Below are positions 34,595-43,902 of a stretch of 64,000 nucleotides of DNA, piece by piece (the stretch's first letter is position 1; each line of letters opens with the position of its first letter). Both the position numbers and the translations under genes were made by a program. Source of the stretch: Roseitranquillus sp963709765 (GTDB taxonomy: Bacteria; Pseudomonadota; Alphaproteobacteria; Rhodobacterales; Rhodobacteraceae). The stretch lies in contig CAVPXL010000007.1 in assembly GCA_963709765.1 (NCBI GenBank), positions 147,633 to 211,632 on the forward strand, read 5' to 3'. The notes under the pieces are model-generated. The model saw only the letters and a program-made list of their open reading frames with translations. It did no database searches and was not told where the DNA came from.

Positions 34595-35842
34595 TCAGCG
34601 GGAACAAGGCGGAAGGCGCTGATCACCCCACGTATTCTCTGTGGAATGATTGAAGATGGTCGGCTCCAGATTCAGGCGGGCGGGATCGGGCTGCAGTATG
34701 TATGCGATCGCCAGCTTTTTCTTCGGGTCGAAGAATGGCCGCTCGACGACGGTGGCCCGGACCGGGCCCCGAGGCGTGATGACGTCCAGCTCGGTCCCGA
34801 GGTCGGCGCATTCGACCGAAACCATGGCCAGCGCGATGTTCTGCTTGAGTCGCGGCGAATGGACGGCGGATGTGACATGACCCACAGGTTTGCCGTTGTG
34901 GCGGACGTCCCAGGACCTGGTATTCGGCCCGCTGAGCGGCGCGCCGTCGAGGCGCAGGCCAACCTGCTTGCGCCCCACCCCTTTTTCGCGAATGCTCCGC
35001 AATGCGGATTTGCCGATGAAATCCACCTCCATTTCGAGGCTGACCAATCGATCCAGTCCCAGTTCGTAGGGGTTGGTGTTGAGATCTGCGTCAGCGTGAT
35101 AGGACAGCATCCCGCCTTCGATCCGGCGAATGGTAGAGGTGTGGCCGGGCTTCAGCCCGAAAGGAACTCCCGCAGCCATGATCCTTTCCCACAACTCGTC
35201 GCCGCGAGAGGCGTCCCGCAAATAGAGTTCGTAACCCAGCTCACTGGACCATCCAGTGCGCGACACGATCAGCGGGATTCCGTCCAATTCCACCTCTCGC
35301 AGCCAATAATACCGCAGATCCATGATGCTGTCGCCGAACAGCGCCTTCATCACGTCACCCGATTTCGGACCCTGCAGTTGCAGCGGCGATACGTCTGGCT
35401 CGCGGATCGTGACATCCATACCCGAATGCACGGCCACGCCCTGAGCCCAGAACAGGATGTCGCTGTCAGCCAGCGAAAGCCAGAAGTGGTTTTCGCCCAG
35501 GCGCAGCAAGATCGGATCGTTCAGGATGCCGCCATCGGCATTGGTGATCAGAACATATTTGCACTGCCCGACGGACATGTTCGACAGATCGCGCGGCGTC
35601 AGCATCTGCGTGAATTTCGCTGCATCCGGCCCGGTGATCTCGACCTGTCTCTCAACGGCCACGTCGCACAGGATCGCGTCGTTCACAAGGTTCCAGAAGT
35701 TCTGGATGGGATCGCCGAAATCACGCGGGATATACATGTGGTTGTAGACTGAAAACTCCCGGGCGCCCCATCGGACCGTTGCGTCGAAATAGGGAGATTT
35801 ACGGATCTGAGTTCCAAACCCAAAGTCTGTTGAGTGGATCAT
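34595..35842 (-). CDS. DmdA/GcvT-like aminomethyltransferase-family demethylase
   Basis: 415 residues from ATG at 35842 (GGGAG seven bases upstream). GcvT-fold, tetrahydrofolate-dependent methyl or aminomethyl transferase. The order of motifs (SVYNHMYIP, CDVAVERQVEITGPDA, FWLSLADSDILFW, EPDVSPLQLQGPKSG, SRTGWSSELGYELYL, RRIEGGMLSY) follows the DMSP demethylase DmdA more closely than glycine-cleavage T protein. It is longer than DmdA by a ~40-residue C-terminal tail and is divergent enough to be a separate clade. Substrate not proven: DMSP, another methylated sulfur compound or a methylamine are candidates. Confidence 0.87.
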   Translation of the reverse strand: MIHSTDFGFGTQIRKSPYFDATVRWGAREFSVYNHMYIPRDFGDPIQNFWNLVNDAILCDVAVERQVEITGPDAAKFTQMLTPRDLSNMSVGQCKYVLITNADGGILNDPILLRLGENHFWLSLADSDILFWAQGVAVHSGMDVTIREPDVSPLQLQGPKSGDVMKALFGDSIMDLRYYWLREVELDGIPLIVSRTGWSSELGYELYLRDASRGDELWERIMAAGVPFGLKPGHTSTIRRIEGGMLSYHADADLNTNPYELGLDRLVSLEMEVDFIGKSALRSIREKGVGRKQVGLRLDGAPLSGPNTRSWDVRHNGKPVGHVTSAVHSPRLKQNIALAMVSVECADLGTELDVITPRGPVRATVVERPFFDPKKKLAIAYILQPDPARLNLEPTIFNHSTENTWGDQRLPPCSR

Positions 35843-36003
35843 GCCGTTTCTCCCTTGTTGACCAGCCGCGAAAGGCCTCGCGGAATGTTTGCACAATGCC
35901 CGGAAAGTAATCACGAACCGGCCTGAGAGCGGACTGAAATTAGGCGGCTCCGCGACCAAACAGTCCGTTATGGGCCATGAAACGGGCCGCAGGGTCGCCT
36001 GTT

Positions 36004-36495
36004 CTACTGCCCGCCCCAGGCGACCAGTTTCGCAAGATTGGGCCGGTCAGATTTGATCCGCCGGGTCACGATGTAGGTCACATACCGGCCGATCCCCAGA
36101 TCTGTCTCGAGCAAGGCTTCCATCAAGTTCTGGAACGCGGCCAGTGAGGGCACGAAAACTGTCATGACGTAATCCATGCCGCCACCGGTCGCGATGCATT
36201 CCGCCACCTCATCCAAGTCACGGATATGGCGCTCGAACCTGTCGAAATCCGATTTGCGGTGCTGGGTCAGGGCGACGGTAACGATGACCTGGGTAAAGTC
36301 GCCGATCCGATCGAGTGCGATATCGGCATGGTATCCGCGTATGAAACCCATCGTCTTCAACCGGTCCAGCCGAGCCAGACATGGCGTTGCCGACAGGTTT
36401 ACGATCCCGGCCAACCTGGTCTTGCTCAGCTGACCGTGTTTCTGCACCGCGCTGAGGATGCGGATATCGATAGCATCGAGGCCAGATTTCTTCAT
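36004..36495 (-). CDS. Lrp/AsnC-family transcriptional regulator
   Basis: 163 residues from ATG at 36495 (MKKSGLDAIDIRILSAVQ); the frame is open 20 codons further but that part is not family-like. N-terminal helix-turn-helix (KTRLAGIVNLSATPCLARLDRL), C-terminal RAM ligand-binding domain (QVIVTVAL, FERHIRDLDEVAECIATGGGMDYVMTVFV). Encoded upstream of and co-directional with the DmdA-like gene, so it may regulate it. Confidence 0.9.
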   Translation of the reverse strand: MKKSGLDAIDIRILSAVQKHGQLSKTRLAGIVNLSATPCLARLDRLKTMGFIRGYHADIALDRIGDFTQVIVTVALTQHRKSDFDRFERHIRDLDEVAECIATGGGMDYVMTVFVPSLAAFQNLMEALLETDLGIGRYVTYIVTRRIKSDRPNLAKLVAWGGQ

Positions 36496-36949
36496 GCGTG
36501 AGCCCTTGTCGCTGGAACCTGCAATCACACTCCACGCGGTTTTCCGAGAAACCACTCAAGGAACCATAGTCCAACCAATCAGCATGCATGAGGTTTCTTG
36601 CGACGACTTCTGATGATTGATGTCGATCAGGTAGCTGATCGAATCGACGGGGAAGGCGGACCCTTGCGCGCCTACTTGCAATGACTCGTGAACTTTCGTT
36701 CGACATCGGTCGCCGCGCCGACAGCGGCCGCATCGAGAACGTCGAGGTATGTGCGCACGGCACGCTCTGCGTCGGCCGGGCCGATGCGCGCAGGATCCCA
36801 TTCTCCCCCCCTTGGCGCCGAGCTCTGCCCGTGGGCGCCCTGATGCCGAAGCGATGGCTTACCGGGAGCATGCAGATCATCAGCTCCGGATCGATGGAAG
36901 GGCGCCCGGCGTGGCGCTTCAGCGCCGGCTGAGCTTCCTGCCGAGATTT
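36496..36949 (+). other. intergenic, nothing recognised
   Basis: Open frames on both strands here are short and compositionally biased. No gene, terminator or RNA supported. Confidence 0.4.
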
Positions 36950-37552
36950 TCAGCCGTTGCGGCGACGCCGGATCGCCGTCTTGACAAGAATAGCCCCAAG
37001 GACAGCGCTGAGGCAGGCGGATGTAATCAATCCGGCCCAGTCGCCGACGAGGTTCGCGAGGTCCGGCAGGCGTGCCCCGAAGAGGAATCCGAGCGAGACA
37101 TATGCCAACACCCATATCGCTTCCCCCGCCGCGTCCCATGCGATGAAGCGGGTTCGGGACATCCCTGCGGCGCCGGCGACGAGGTTCACCCAAGGACCCA
37201 GCGGGGCGAAGAGCCATGTCGAGAAGAATACGCCGATGCCTCCCCACCGTGCCACAGACGCTTGCGCGCGCACGATAATGGCCGCGCTCTTCGGCCGTCG
37301 TCCGAGGGTGCCGACCACGACCGGCCCGCCCCATCGCCCGATCTGAAACCCCGACTGATCCCCAAGCACGGCAGCGACATAGGCGGAAGCCAGAACCTGC
37401 CAGAGAACGAGGTCGCCGGACGCCGCGAAGGCCCCGCCCGACAGCATGACCGCGAAAGTCGGTATCGGCACCGCGAGGCAGGAAAGGAACGCGGCAATGG
37501 CGATGACCGGCAGTCCGTAGCTTGAGACGTAGCCGAAGAGCATGTCACTCAT
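36950..37552 (-). CDS. DedA-family membrane protein
   Basis: 200 residues from ATG at 37552 (GGGAG upstream); overlaps the 3' end of the upstream gene by 8 bases. Several helices and DedA-like motifs (LGDQSGFQIGRWGG, STWLFAPLGPWVNLVAGAAGMSRTRF). DedA proteins transport or flip phospholipid and undecaprenyl-phosphate carriers. The usual E/D and R motif is only partly conserved. Confidence 0.85.
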   Translation of the reverse strand: MSDMLFGYVSSYGLPVIAIAAFLSCLAVPIPTFAVMLSGGAFAASGDLVLWQVLASAYVAAVLGDQSGFQIGRWGGPVVVGTLGRRPKSAAIIVRAQASVARWGGIGVFFSTWLFAPLGPWVNLVAGAAGMSRTRFIAWDAAGEAIWVLAYVSLGFLFGARLPDLANLVGDWAGLITSACLSAVLGAILVKTAIRRRRNG

Positions 37553-37889
37553 CGGAGCGCTCCCGCGCAGCAAGGATCGCGGCCTCCAACTCCAGGACGA
37601 GTGCATCAAGATCGCGACCTTGGGCGATCGAAATTTCCTCGAGCGTCAGCCTTCGTCCTGTGCCGTCCATCTCGAGGTCGAGCGCGCTGGACACAACCTC
37701 CGGCGGCACTTGCCAGGATCTGGATACATAGCGGGGAGTCATCCAGCCGGCGATCGGCTGCTCGAGTTGATCGGGATCAGACCACGCCAACGTCGACACT
37801 GTGAACCTGACCAAAAAGAGGAGCGTGAAAAGTAGTGCGGCAGCAAACGCCAGGCTCAAGAGCGCATGTTGCTTCAGGAACTTGATCAC
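37545..37889 (-). CDS. small membrane-anchored protein paired with DedA
   Basis: 114 residues: one N-terminal helix (ALLSLAFAAALLFTLLFLVRF), then a periplasmic part with WMTPRYVSRSWQVPPEVV and an acidic coiled-coil-like end. No named family. Overlap with the DedA gene implies joint translation, so it may be a DedA accessory. Confidence 0.75.
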   Translation of the reverse strand: MIKFLKQHALLSLAFAAALLFTLLFLVRFTVSTLAWSDPDQLEQPIAGWMTPRYVSRSWQVPPEVVSSALDLEMDGTGRRLTLEEISIAQGRDLDALVLELEAAILAARERSDE

Positions 37890-38731
37890 GAGTCACGCCT
37901 CCCACCAGGTCTCAGCGTTGTCGGCAGGAACCAAAGCCGAGCTGCCATGACAAGCCTCGACATGGCAAATCCAGCATAATGCCCCCTTTCTCCAAGCTCG
38001 ACAGCCTTTCCGTCAGCCATCGACGAGAGTGCGCTCGGCTGATATGTCCGAAATTGGGCGAGAAGAGATTCCCGCACCGACCGACTTCGCAGCGGCGTGA
38101 CGCGCAGCCGATCGCTCCGGGCCGGTCCGGTTGGACAGCAGGAAGACGCTTCCAATGCAGGAGCGAAAATACCTCATGCAGACGACCTCCGCAGACACGC
38201 CGGCCCGCGACTGACGCAACGATCTTGGCGTCCGCAACATCGTCGCATTCGACTTCCAATTTGAGCGCCGGTCGAGCCGAGTGCAGCCGGCGCGCGACTG
38301 CGAGCGCACGGAGTGCCTTGGCAGCATGCTGGTCACCCTGCTCCGCTGCTCGCTCATGCCGAGGCGCGCGGGTTGCTGAAGAACCGCGGCCGCCAGTTCA
38401 CGCCGGTGATGGAGGCGCTGATCGCCGGCATTTCCGTCTTGCTTCGCTGCGCACCACTCGACCAGGCGAATTCTCCGCAATGCGCAGGATCTGCAGCATT
38501 GTCGCCGCGCAGTCCGATGCCGGCGTTTCGAGGGCCGAAAAATCTCGGCAATCGGCTCGGCTGGCCGGTCCTTGACGCCGAGCGGCGGCAGGCCCCGCGC
38601 CACAACGGCAGGACCGTCTCCACCCCGCCTCGATCGTCCTCTGCACACTGGAAGTGGCGCGCTGTTCTCGTCGCGCTCTGGTCCCGAACCCGGCGCCAGT
38701 TGTCCTCCGGGGTCGGTGTCGACCGCGCCGG
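37890..38731 (+). other. 840 bases without a supported gene
   Basis: Only compositionally biased open frames in all six frames, none with start signals or family motifs. It lies beside two pseudogenes, so it is probably decayed coding DNA. Confidence 0.45.
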
Positions 38732-39100
38732 TCAGGCGGGGCCGGAGCGGCGTTTCGACAGGAACCCGAAGAGGCCCAGAGCCTCTGCAAGGATCGGCTA
38801 CGTCGACGGCAGCGGCATCGGCATCGGCATCGGCGTCAGTAGCTGCACCTCGCTCTCAAAGACGAGGTCCGCGAGCGATTAGGCCGAGGCTGTGTTGATC
38901 TTCGAGAATGCACCCAGCGAGGTCGACGTGTTGTCGAGCAGGTCGCCAAAGGTGGCGAAGGTCTGGGTGGAGACCCCGAACCCGCCGTCGAGGTCGGCGT
39001 TGCTCTCGAACAGCAGCCGGACGGGCGCCGCCGCTTCCGGCGAGCTCCCGAGCGCGACGATGAGTGCCGCCAAGGGGACGGAATGTCTCAAACTGATCAT
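38732..39100 (-). pseudogene. VPLPA-CTERM-like small secreted protein, two in-frame stops
   Basis: From ATG at 39100 (GAGG upstream) the frame reads a signal peptide (ISLRHSVPLAALIVALG) and FESNADLDGGFGVSTQTFATFGD, then a TAA at 38879-38881. The same frame continues FESEVQLLTPMPMPMPLPST, a TAG at 38798-38800, then ILAEALGLFGFLSKRRSGPA to a TGA at 38732-38734. The last two pieces have the Pro-Leu-Pro, helix and Arg-Arg layout of a VPLPA-CTERM sorting signal. N- and C-terminal ends of one exosortase substrate thus survive with two stops and probably an internal deletion. Confidence 0.68.
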
Positions 39101-39853
39101 GATGCACCTCAAGGCAAAGGTCACCGGCCTTGGCGTCATGTCGCGGCTGACCGCCGGATGGCCTTTCGTCAGTTCAGAATGGCTTGGATCCGGATTGCAG
39201 TGTACGCGCTTTCCACGCCGCCGGCGACGCTTGTCGTCTGGGTGCGGCCGGGGACGTCCGATCGGGCGCCCGACGGTCGCGGCACGCGAGCCGGGCGTGC
39301 CCGGACCGCGGCTGCTGTCGGGTGCGGGGCGTCGGTTCACCACCGAGTCCGAGCCGCGCTGGAAGAACTGCAGTGCGGCCCAGAGAATGATCGGCGTGGC
39401 CGGCACGCATTCCAGATAGATTGCGCCCTGATGCACGATGGAGTTGCGCACCGGCAGGACGACCCGTTCGCCCATTATCAGCATGAAGAGTGGCAATGCG
39501 GCCGCCGCCGAGATCCACATCCTGAACCGCCCGATTTTTGGCGGAGGCTCCCATCTGATTATGGGAGGAGCCTATGGAGAAAGATGCTGGCGAACGAAGC
39601 GGGGCATGCGGATCGGGCGGTTGCGATCCGGCCGATTGCGCCCAGGATCGGATGCAGCCGGGAGAGCCGGCGCCGTTGGATGATCCGGGTCGAGGTCGAG
39701 GGTGGAGCTCTGCAGGGCGTGGCGTCTGCGCTGTGGAAAGGCAGGTGGGCCGTTCATGTCTGTGCCGTGATTGCGCCGCCGTCCCTCACACGCCGCACCC
39801 TTCCCCCGGGCCGAACCCGGAATTGAGGTAAAGGAGGACCGCGTGGCGGCGCT
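39101..39853 (-). other. mostly empty; possible small membrane-protein fragment
   Basis: On the minus strand, 39520 down to about 39345 reads a plausible two-helix piece (ALPLFMLIMGERVVLPVRN, HQGAIYLECVPATPIILWAAL). It then runs in frame through Arg-rich noise into the pseudogene below. No stop or start defines a gene; probably a fragment. Confidence 0.4.
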
Positions 39854-40635
39854 TCAGGCCCGTGTCACGCAGACCGGTTGGGACAGCCTTTCTGCGGGCG
39901 ACTGGGAATCCATGAACACGATGTCATAGGCGTCTCTCCCGACAGCGATGATAGCCATCGTGTCAGCGCTGCACATGTCCGTGGCGTCGACGAAGTGCCA
40001 TTGTCCACTCAACCAGACCTCGGCGGCCGAGTGAAAATCCGGGGGCGTCACGTCCGGGCCGTAGGCGGACACCATCCGCGCCGGGATCTGCGCGGCCCTG
40101 ACCATCGCGCACCTGAGATGTGGGTAGTCTCGGCACACACCCTCTCGTTCCGCGGACATTGGTGTCGGCATCGGAGCTGCCGGGAACGCAGGTCAATTCG
40201 GCCTCGATCCAATCGCGGATCGCCGCGACTTTCCGGCCACCGGCAAGGTGGCCGAAGCGCTTTTCCACGAAGCTCACGAACTTGTCGGAGTGGCAATAGC
40301 GTGAGGGTCGCAGATACGGCGCGACCTCGCCCGGGATGAGGTGCAGCGGAGCGGCGTCGAGCTTGTCCAGCTCCGTGATCGGCCGGGTGATGTCGCGCAG
40401 CGCGCGGTAGGCCACGCTCATCTCGCACTCAGGCAAGCGGGCCCAGATCCCAAGTGGGCCCAGATCCGTTCCCCGACACCCGCGTCACCCGCCATGCGGT
40501 TCAGGTCCACGTCTCCGAGTTCCAGGTTTTCGTGCACAACTCTTGCCCTTCGGTTCTCGCGGCCTTCAATGCAAGGAACACGGTATTCGCTTTCGCGAAA
40601 CGGTACTGCATTGCGACGTCGATACGGAGGCGCAT
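39854..40635 (-). pseudogene. transglutaminase-like cysteine protease, multiply frameshifted
   Basis: From ATG at 40635 the pieces join as follows. MRLRIDVAMQYRFAKANTV and KAARTEGQ are in frame one. After a one-base loss near 40548 comes VVHENLELGDVDLNRMAGD and GVGERIWA. After a 17-base tandem duplication (40434-40467) comes LPECEMSVAYRALRDITRP, PGEVAPYLRPSRYCHSD and RDWIEAELTCVPGSS. After a break near 40165 comes EREGVCRDYPHL (catalytic Cys), PPDFHSAAEVWL (His) and WHFVDATDM (Asp). The assembled ~255-residue protein is a typical bacterial transglutaminase-like enzyme. With three independent lesions it is almost certainly inactive. Confidence 0.82.
40434..40467. repeat. 17-bp tandem duplication
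   Basis: Two adjacent 17-base units beginning CAAG(C/T)GGGCCCAGATCC, with one mismatch. It shifts the transglutaminase frame; removing one unit restores it. Confidence 0.85.
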
Positions 40636-41310
40636 CCAGTTTCCGGTTTTCGGCGCAACCGTTCAGCGATCGTGCTTCAACGATCGATGGCATGCCGGCC
40701 CAACAGGCGCGCGGACAGGTCTGTCTTGTCCCGCGTTGTGCGAGGTCAGGCCACACACGTCGCTGCAGCAACGACGAACGGCGGGCCATGGCCTCGGCCA
40801 GATCCTCGATGCCGTCGCTCGCCCGGAGGGCATAGCCGGCAAAGCTGCGGGAGTGGGCGCATGGGAGGCGGACGTCGACGACCACGGCGAAGCCGCGGAT
40901 CCGCTTCTCGAGCACCAAGCGCTGGCCTGCTTCCTTCGGGCCGCGATCAGGGCGGGTGTGCCTGCCACCTGCTACTGCTCGCCAACGCGATGCTGCGCGA
41001 CGACCGACAAGGGGACGAAAGCCCCGCTTGTCCAAGACCGAGACGACCGCGATCGCTACCTGAATTTCCAGCTTCGTCGAGGCCCGGAAGACCACGCAAC
41101 AGGCGCTGATGGCGGTCATTCAGGAAGCCGACGCGCGGCGGGGCGCGTCGGCTCCGACCGCCGGGAAGGTGCCCGCAAGGATGAACGTGGATCCCGCCAT
41201 CTGGCACAGGGGTGGTGGACCCCGATACGCGAGTGGAGTAGCTACGCGGAAAAGCAGCCGCGTGGCACGAATCCACCGGTACCATTGAGCAAGAGCAGCA
41301 GGACGGGCGC
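40636..41310 (-). other. unresolved region; possible gene remnant
   Basis: A minus-strand frame from 41119 has a stretch that looks like protein (RGFAVVVDVRLPCAHSRSFAGYALRASDGIEDLAEAMARR, roughly 40790-40910, about 40 residues in two halves) inside biased sequence. No family recognised; probably a remnant continuing the decayed region. Confidence 0.35.
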
Positions 41311-42087
41311 GTGCAGACACACGAAGCCGACGATCGACGCGCGGGCAGCGTGGCGACACGGGCATTTCAGATTCGGGGTCGGTTCTTCACCGCCATCGCC
41401 CTGCGCATTGCTTCGAGTCCGGATGAGTCGTTCATGGCGGCGCTCGATGAGCAACTGGAGCAGACTCCGCAGTTCTTCGCGGATGCGCCGGTCGTCATCG
41501 ATCTTGAACATGCCGCCGCGCTGGTGCAGCGCGGCGACCTTGTCCGTCTGGTTGACGGCTTGAGGAAGCGGAAGCTCTCGGTCTTCGGCGTGCAGAACGG
41601 GACCGCGGAGCAGACCGCCGCAGCCGCCGCCGCCGGGCTCATCGTACTCTCGGGCGGCCGCGATGTCCCTGCCAGAAGCGGCCAACGGCGCAGCGATGCC
41701 AAGGTCACCGCCCCCGCCGCGGCGCCGCTGCCGGCGAACAAGCTGGTGACCGCGCCCGTCCGGTCCGGTCAGACGATCTTCGCCGACCGCGGCGATCTCG
41801 TCGTCGTCGCACCCGTCGGCTCCGGCGCCGAACTGATCGCATCCGGCAACATCCACGTCTATGGTCCGCTGCGCGGTCGGGCGCTGGCCGGCGTCAACGG
41901 CGACACCACCGCGCGGATCTTCTGCCAGAGCCTCGATGCGGACCTCGTCGCCGTCGCCGGCGTCTACCGGACGAGCGAGACGCTGGAAGCCGACATCCGC
42001 AAGAAGAGCGTGCAGGTCTTCCTCGAGGGCGAGGACCTCAAGGTCGAGACCTTCGGACACAATCCCCGGGATAGGAGCATTTCGTGA
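41311..42087 (+). CDS. minC: septum site-determining protein MinC
   Basis: Inhibitor of FtsZ ring assembly away from midcell, 258 residues from GTG at 41311. N-terminal MinC domain (~15-110; FQIRGRFFTAIALRI, PVVIDLEHA), a low-complexity Ala/Pro linker (~125-150), and the C-terminal beta-helix domain (RSGQTIFADRGDLVVVAPVGSGAELIASGNIHVYGPLRGRA, in repeats). Overlaps minD by four bases. Confidence 0.95.
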   Translation: MQTHEADDRRAGSVATRAFQIRGRFFTAIALRIASSPDESFMAALDEQLEQTPQFFADAPVVIDLEHAAALVQRGDLVRLVDGLRKRKLSVFGVQNGTAEQTAAAAAAGLIVLSGGRDVPARSGQRRSDAKVTAPAAAPLPANKLVTAPVRSGQTIFADRGDLVVVAPVGSGAELIASGNIHVYGPLRGRALAGVNGDTTARIFCQSLDADLVAVAGVYRTSETLEADIRKKSVQVFLEGEDLKVETFGHNPRDRSIS

Positions 42088-42902
42088 GCAAGATCATCGT
42101 CGTGACCTCAGGCAAGGGCGGCGTCGGCAAGACCACCTCCGCCGCCGCCATCAGCGCCGGCCTCGCCATGCGCGGGCACAAGACCGTGGTCATCGATTTC
42201 GACGTGGGCCTGCGCAACCTCGACCTCATCATGGGCTGCGAGCGGCGCGTCGTCTTCGACGTCATCAACGTCATCCAGGGCGACGCCAAGCTGAAGCAGG
42301 CGCTGATCAAGGATCGCCGGCTCGAGAACCTGTCGATACTTCCGACCTCCCAGACCCGCGACAAGGATGCGCTGACGCACGACGGCGTCGAACGGGTGCT
42401 GAACGAACTGCGCGAGGAGTTCGACTATGTCATCTGCGACAGCCCGGCGGGGATCGAGCGCGGCGCGCAGCTCGCAATGTACTTCGCCGACGAGGCGGTC
42501 GTGGTGACCAACCCCGAGGTGTCGTCGGTACGAGACAGTGACCGGGTGCTCGGCCTCCTCAACAGCCGGACTCGCCGCGCCGAAGAGGCGGGCGCCGAGC
42601 CGGTCAAGGCGCACGCCCTCATCACGCGCTACGATGCCGACCGGATCGCCAGGGGCGAGATGATGACGGTCGAGGACGTGCTCGAGATCCTCGCGATCCC
42701 GCTTCTCGGCGTGATCCCCGAAAGCCAGGCCGTGTTGCGAGCGTCGAACGTCGGCATGCCCGTCGTTCTCGACGAGCCCTCGCGCGCAGGCAAGGCCTAC
42801 GAGGAGGCGGTGGCGCGCCTCACCGGCGAGCAGCTCGAGATGCGCATCGAGGGAGAGGAGCGGCCGGGCTTCTTCCAGCGCCTCTTCAAGAGGACGGCAT
42901 GA
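42084..42902 (+). CDS. minD: septum site-determining ATPase MinD
   Basis: Membrane-cycling ATPase that recruits MinC, 272 residues from GTG at 42084 (AGGAG upstream). Deviant Walker A GKGGVGKTTS, switch motifs FDVGLRNLDL and CDSPAGIE, and a C-terminal amphipathic membrane helix (RPGFFQRLFKR). Coupled by overlaps to minC and minE. Confidence 0.97.
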   Translation: MSKIIVVTSGKGGVGKTTSAAAISAGLAMRGHKTVVIDFDVGLRNLDLIMGCERRVVFDVINVIQGDAKLKQALIKDRRLENLSILPTSQTRDKDALTHDGVERVLNELREEFDYVICDSPAGIERGAQLAMYFADEAVVVTNPEVSSVRDSDRVLGLLNSRTRRAEEAGAEPVKAHALITRYDADRIARGEMMTVEDVLEILAIPLLGVIPESQAVLRASNVGMPVVLDEPSRAGKAYEEAVARLTGEQLEMRIEGEERPGFFQRLFKRTA

Positions 42903-43183
42903 GCATGTTCGGATTTTCGCTTCGGCCCCGCAAGGCAAACACCGCGCGGGTAGCCAAGGACCGCCTCCAGATCCTGCTGGCGCACGAGCGTAGCGGCGGC
43001 GGCGCGACCCCTGATCGGCTGCCGCTCCTGCAACGCGAGATCCTCGAGGTCATCAAGCGTCACATGCAGATCGACAACGAGGCGGTCGACATCAGGATGG
43101 AACGTGGCGATGAACTGTCCCGGCTCGAGATCAACATCGACCTCCCGAGCTCCCCAACGCAGCCCTCCGAAGTGCACCGGTAA
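42899..43183 (+). CDS. minE: cell division topological specificity factor MinE
   Basis: 94 residues; MinD activator that drives oscillation. N-terminal membrane-targeting segment MSMFGFSLRPRK, then the contact helix (ARVAKDRLQILLAHERS) and the dimerisation domain (LPLLQREILEVIKRHMQID, RLEINIDLP). ATG overlaps the minD stop. Confidence 0.96.
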   Translation: MSMFGFSLRPRKANTARVAKDRLQILLAHERSGGGATPDRLPLLQREILEVIKRHMQIDNEAVDIRMERGDELSRLEINIDLPSSPTQPSEVHR

Positions 43184-43902
43184 TCCAGCCACGACAGCAG
43201 CGATTGCGGGCGGAACTCATCAGACGCTTTGCGAGAGCCTGATATTGCGATGCGGCAGAGGTTCGTCGGAATCGCGGTGAAGCCGTGCCTCCGAAAGAGC
43301 GCGACGGAGATGGAACAGCGTCGGCCGCGGCTGTCGAGAAACCGAGTGTCGTACTGCGGCACTCGGCGCCAGGCGCCGGATGACTGCCGAGATGAAGAAG
43401 CGGTCGATCGCCCAAGTGGTGATCCTGAGGCCACGCCAAGCCCGCCAGCCGACGGACAGCCCCACGGAAGAGGCCCGCCGTCATGACCTATCGCGACACC
43501 TTCCTCTTCGACACTGACACCGCGGTCAGTCTCGACGTGGAAGGTGAGACGTGTGAGACGTGTGAGACGTGTGAGACGTGTGAGACCTCGATCCGGTGGA
43601 TCGACGTCCCGTCCAACAATCCATCCGTCAGGCGGACCTCGGAGCCGCGCTTGCCGTGATCGATCGCTTCAAGCGGCGCTTCGCCCATCTCGCGCGCATC
43701 CTCGGGCTCGGTCGGCTCAGATTCCGAGGGCCGTGCGACGCGAAGAACGAGTTCCCCCTCGCCGCGCTCGCTCGGAACCTTCGGAAATTCCAAAGCACAG
43801 GAAGCAGATAACGGGAATGGAGGTGACTTCGTAATCGGTATGGATGGCGGAAGCGGAACCAGCGGTCTATTCCCTGCCAGAGGAGTCACAGGCGGGAAGG
43901 CG
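43184..43902. other. intergenic with a minisatellite; no firm gene
   Basis: Besides the 9-bp repeat at 43544-43586, a plus-strand frame from ATG 43483 would encode ~58 residues (MTYRDTFLFDTDTAVSLDVE, then ETC repeats), and a minus-strand frame (43913-43488) would encode His-Val-Ser repeats. Neither has a clear ribosome site or family. Confidence 0.4.
43544..43586 (+). repeat. 9-bp tandem repeat (GTGAGACGT, 4.8 copies)
   Basis: Five perfect starts of the unit at 43544, 43553, 43562, 43571 and 43580, the last truncated to seven bases. In the plus frame from 43483 it encodes Glu-Thr-Cys repeated, on the minus strand His-Val-Ser. Because the unit is three codons, copy changes keep the frame. Confidence 0.95.

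Noticed and set aside
43544..43586. CRISPR-like array
   Set aside because: Units are 9 bp without spacers; a simple tandem repeat.
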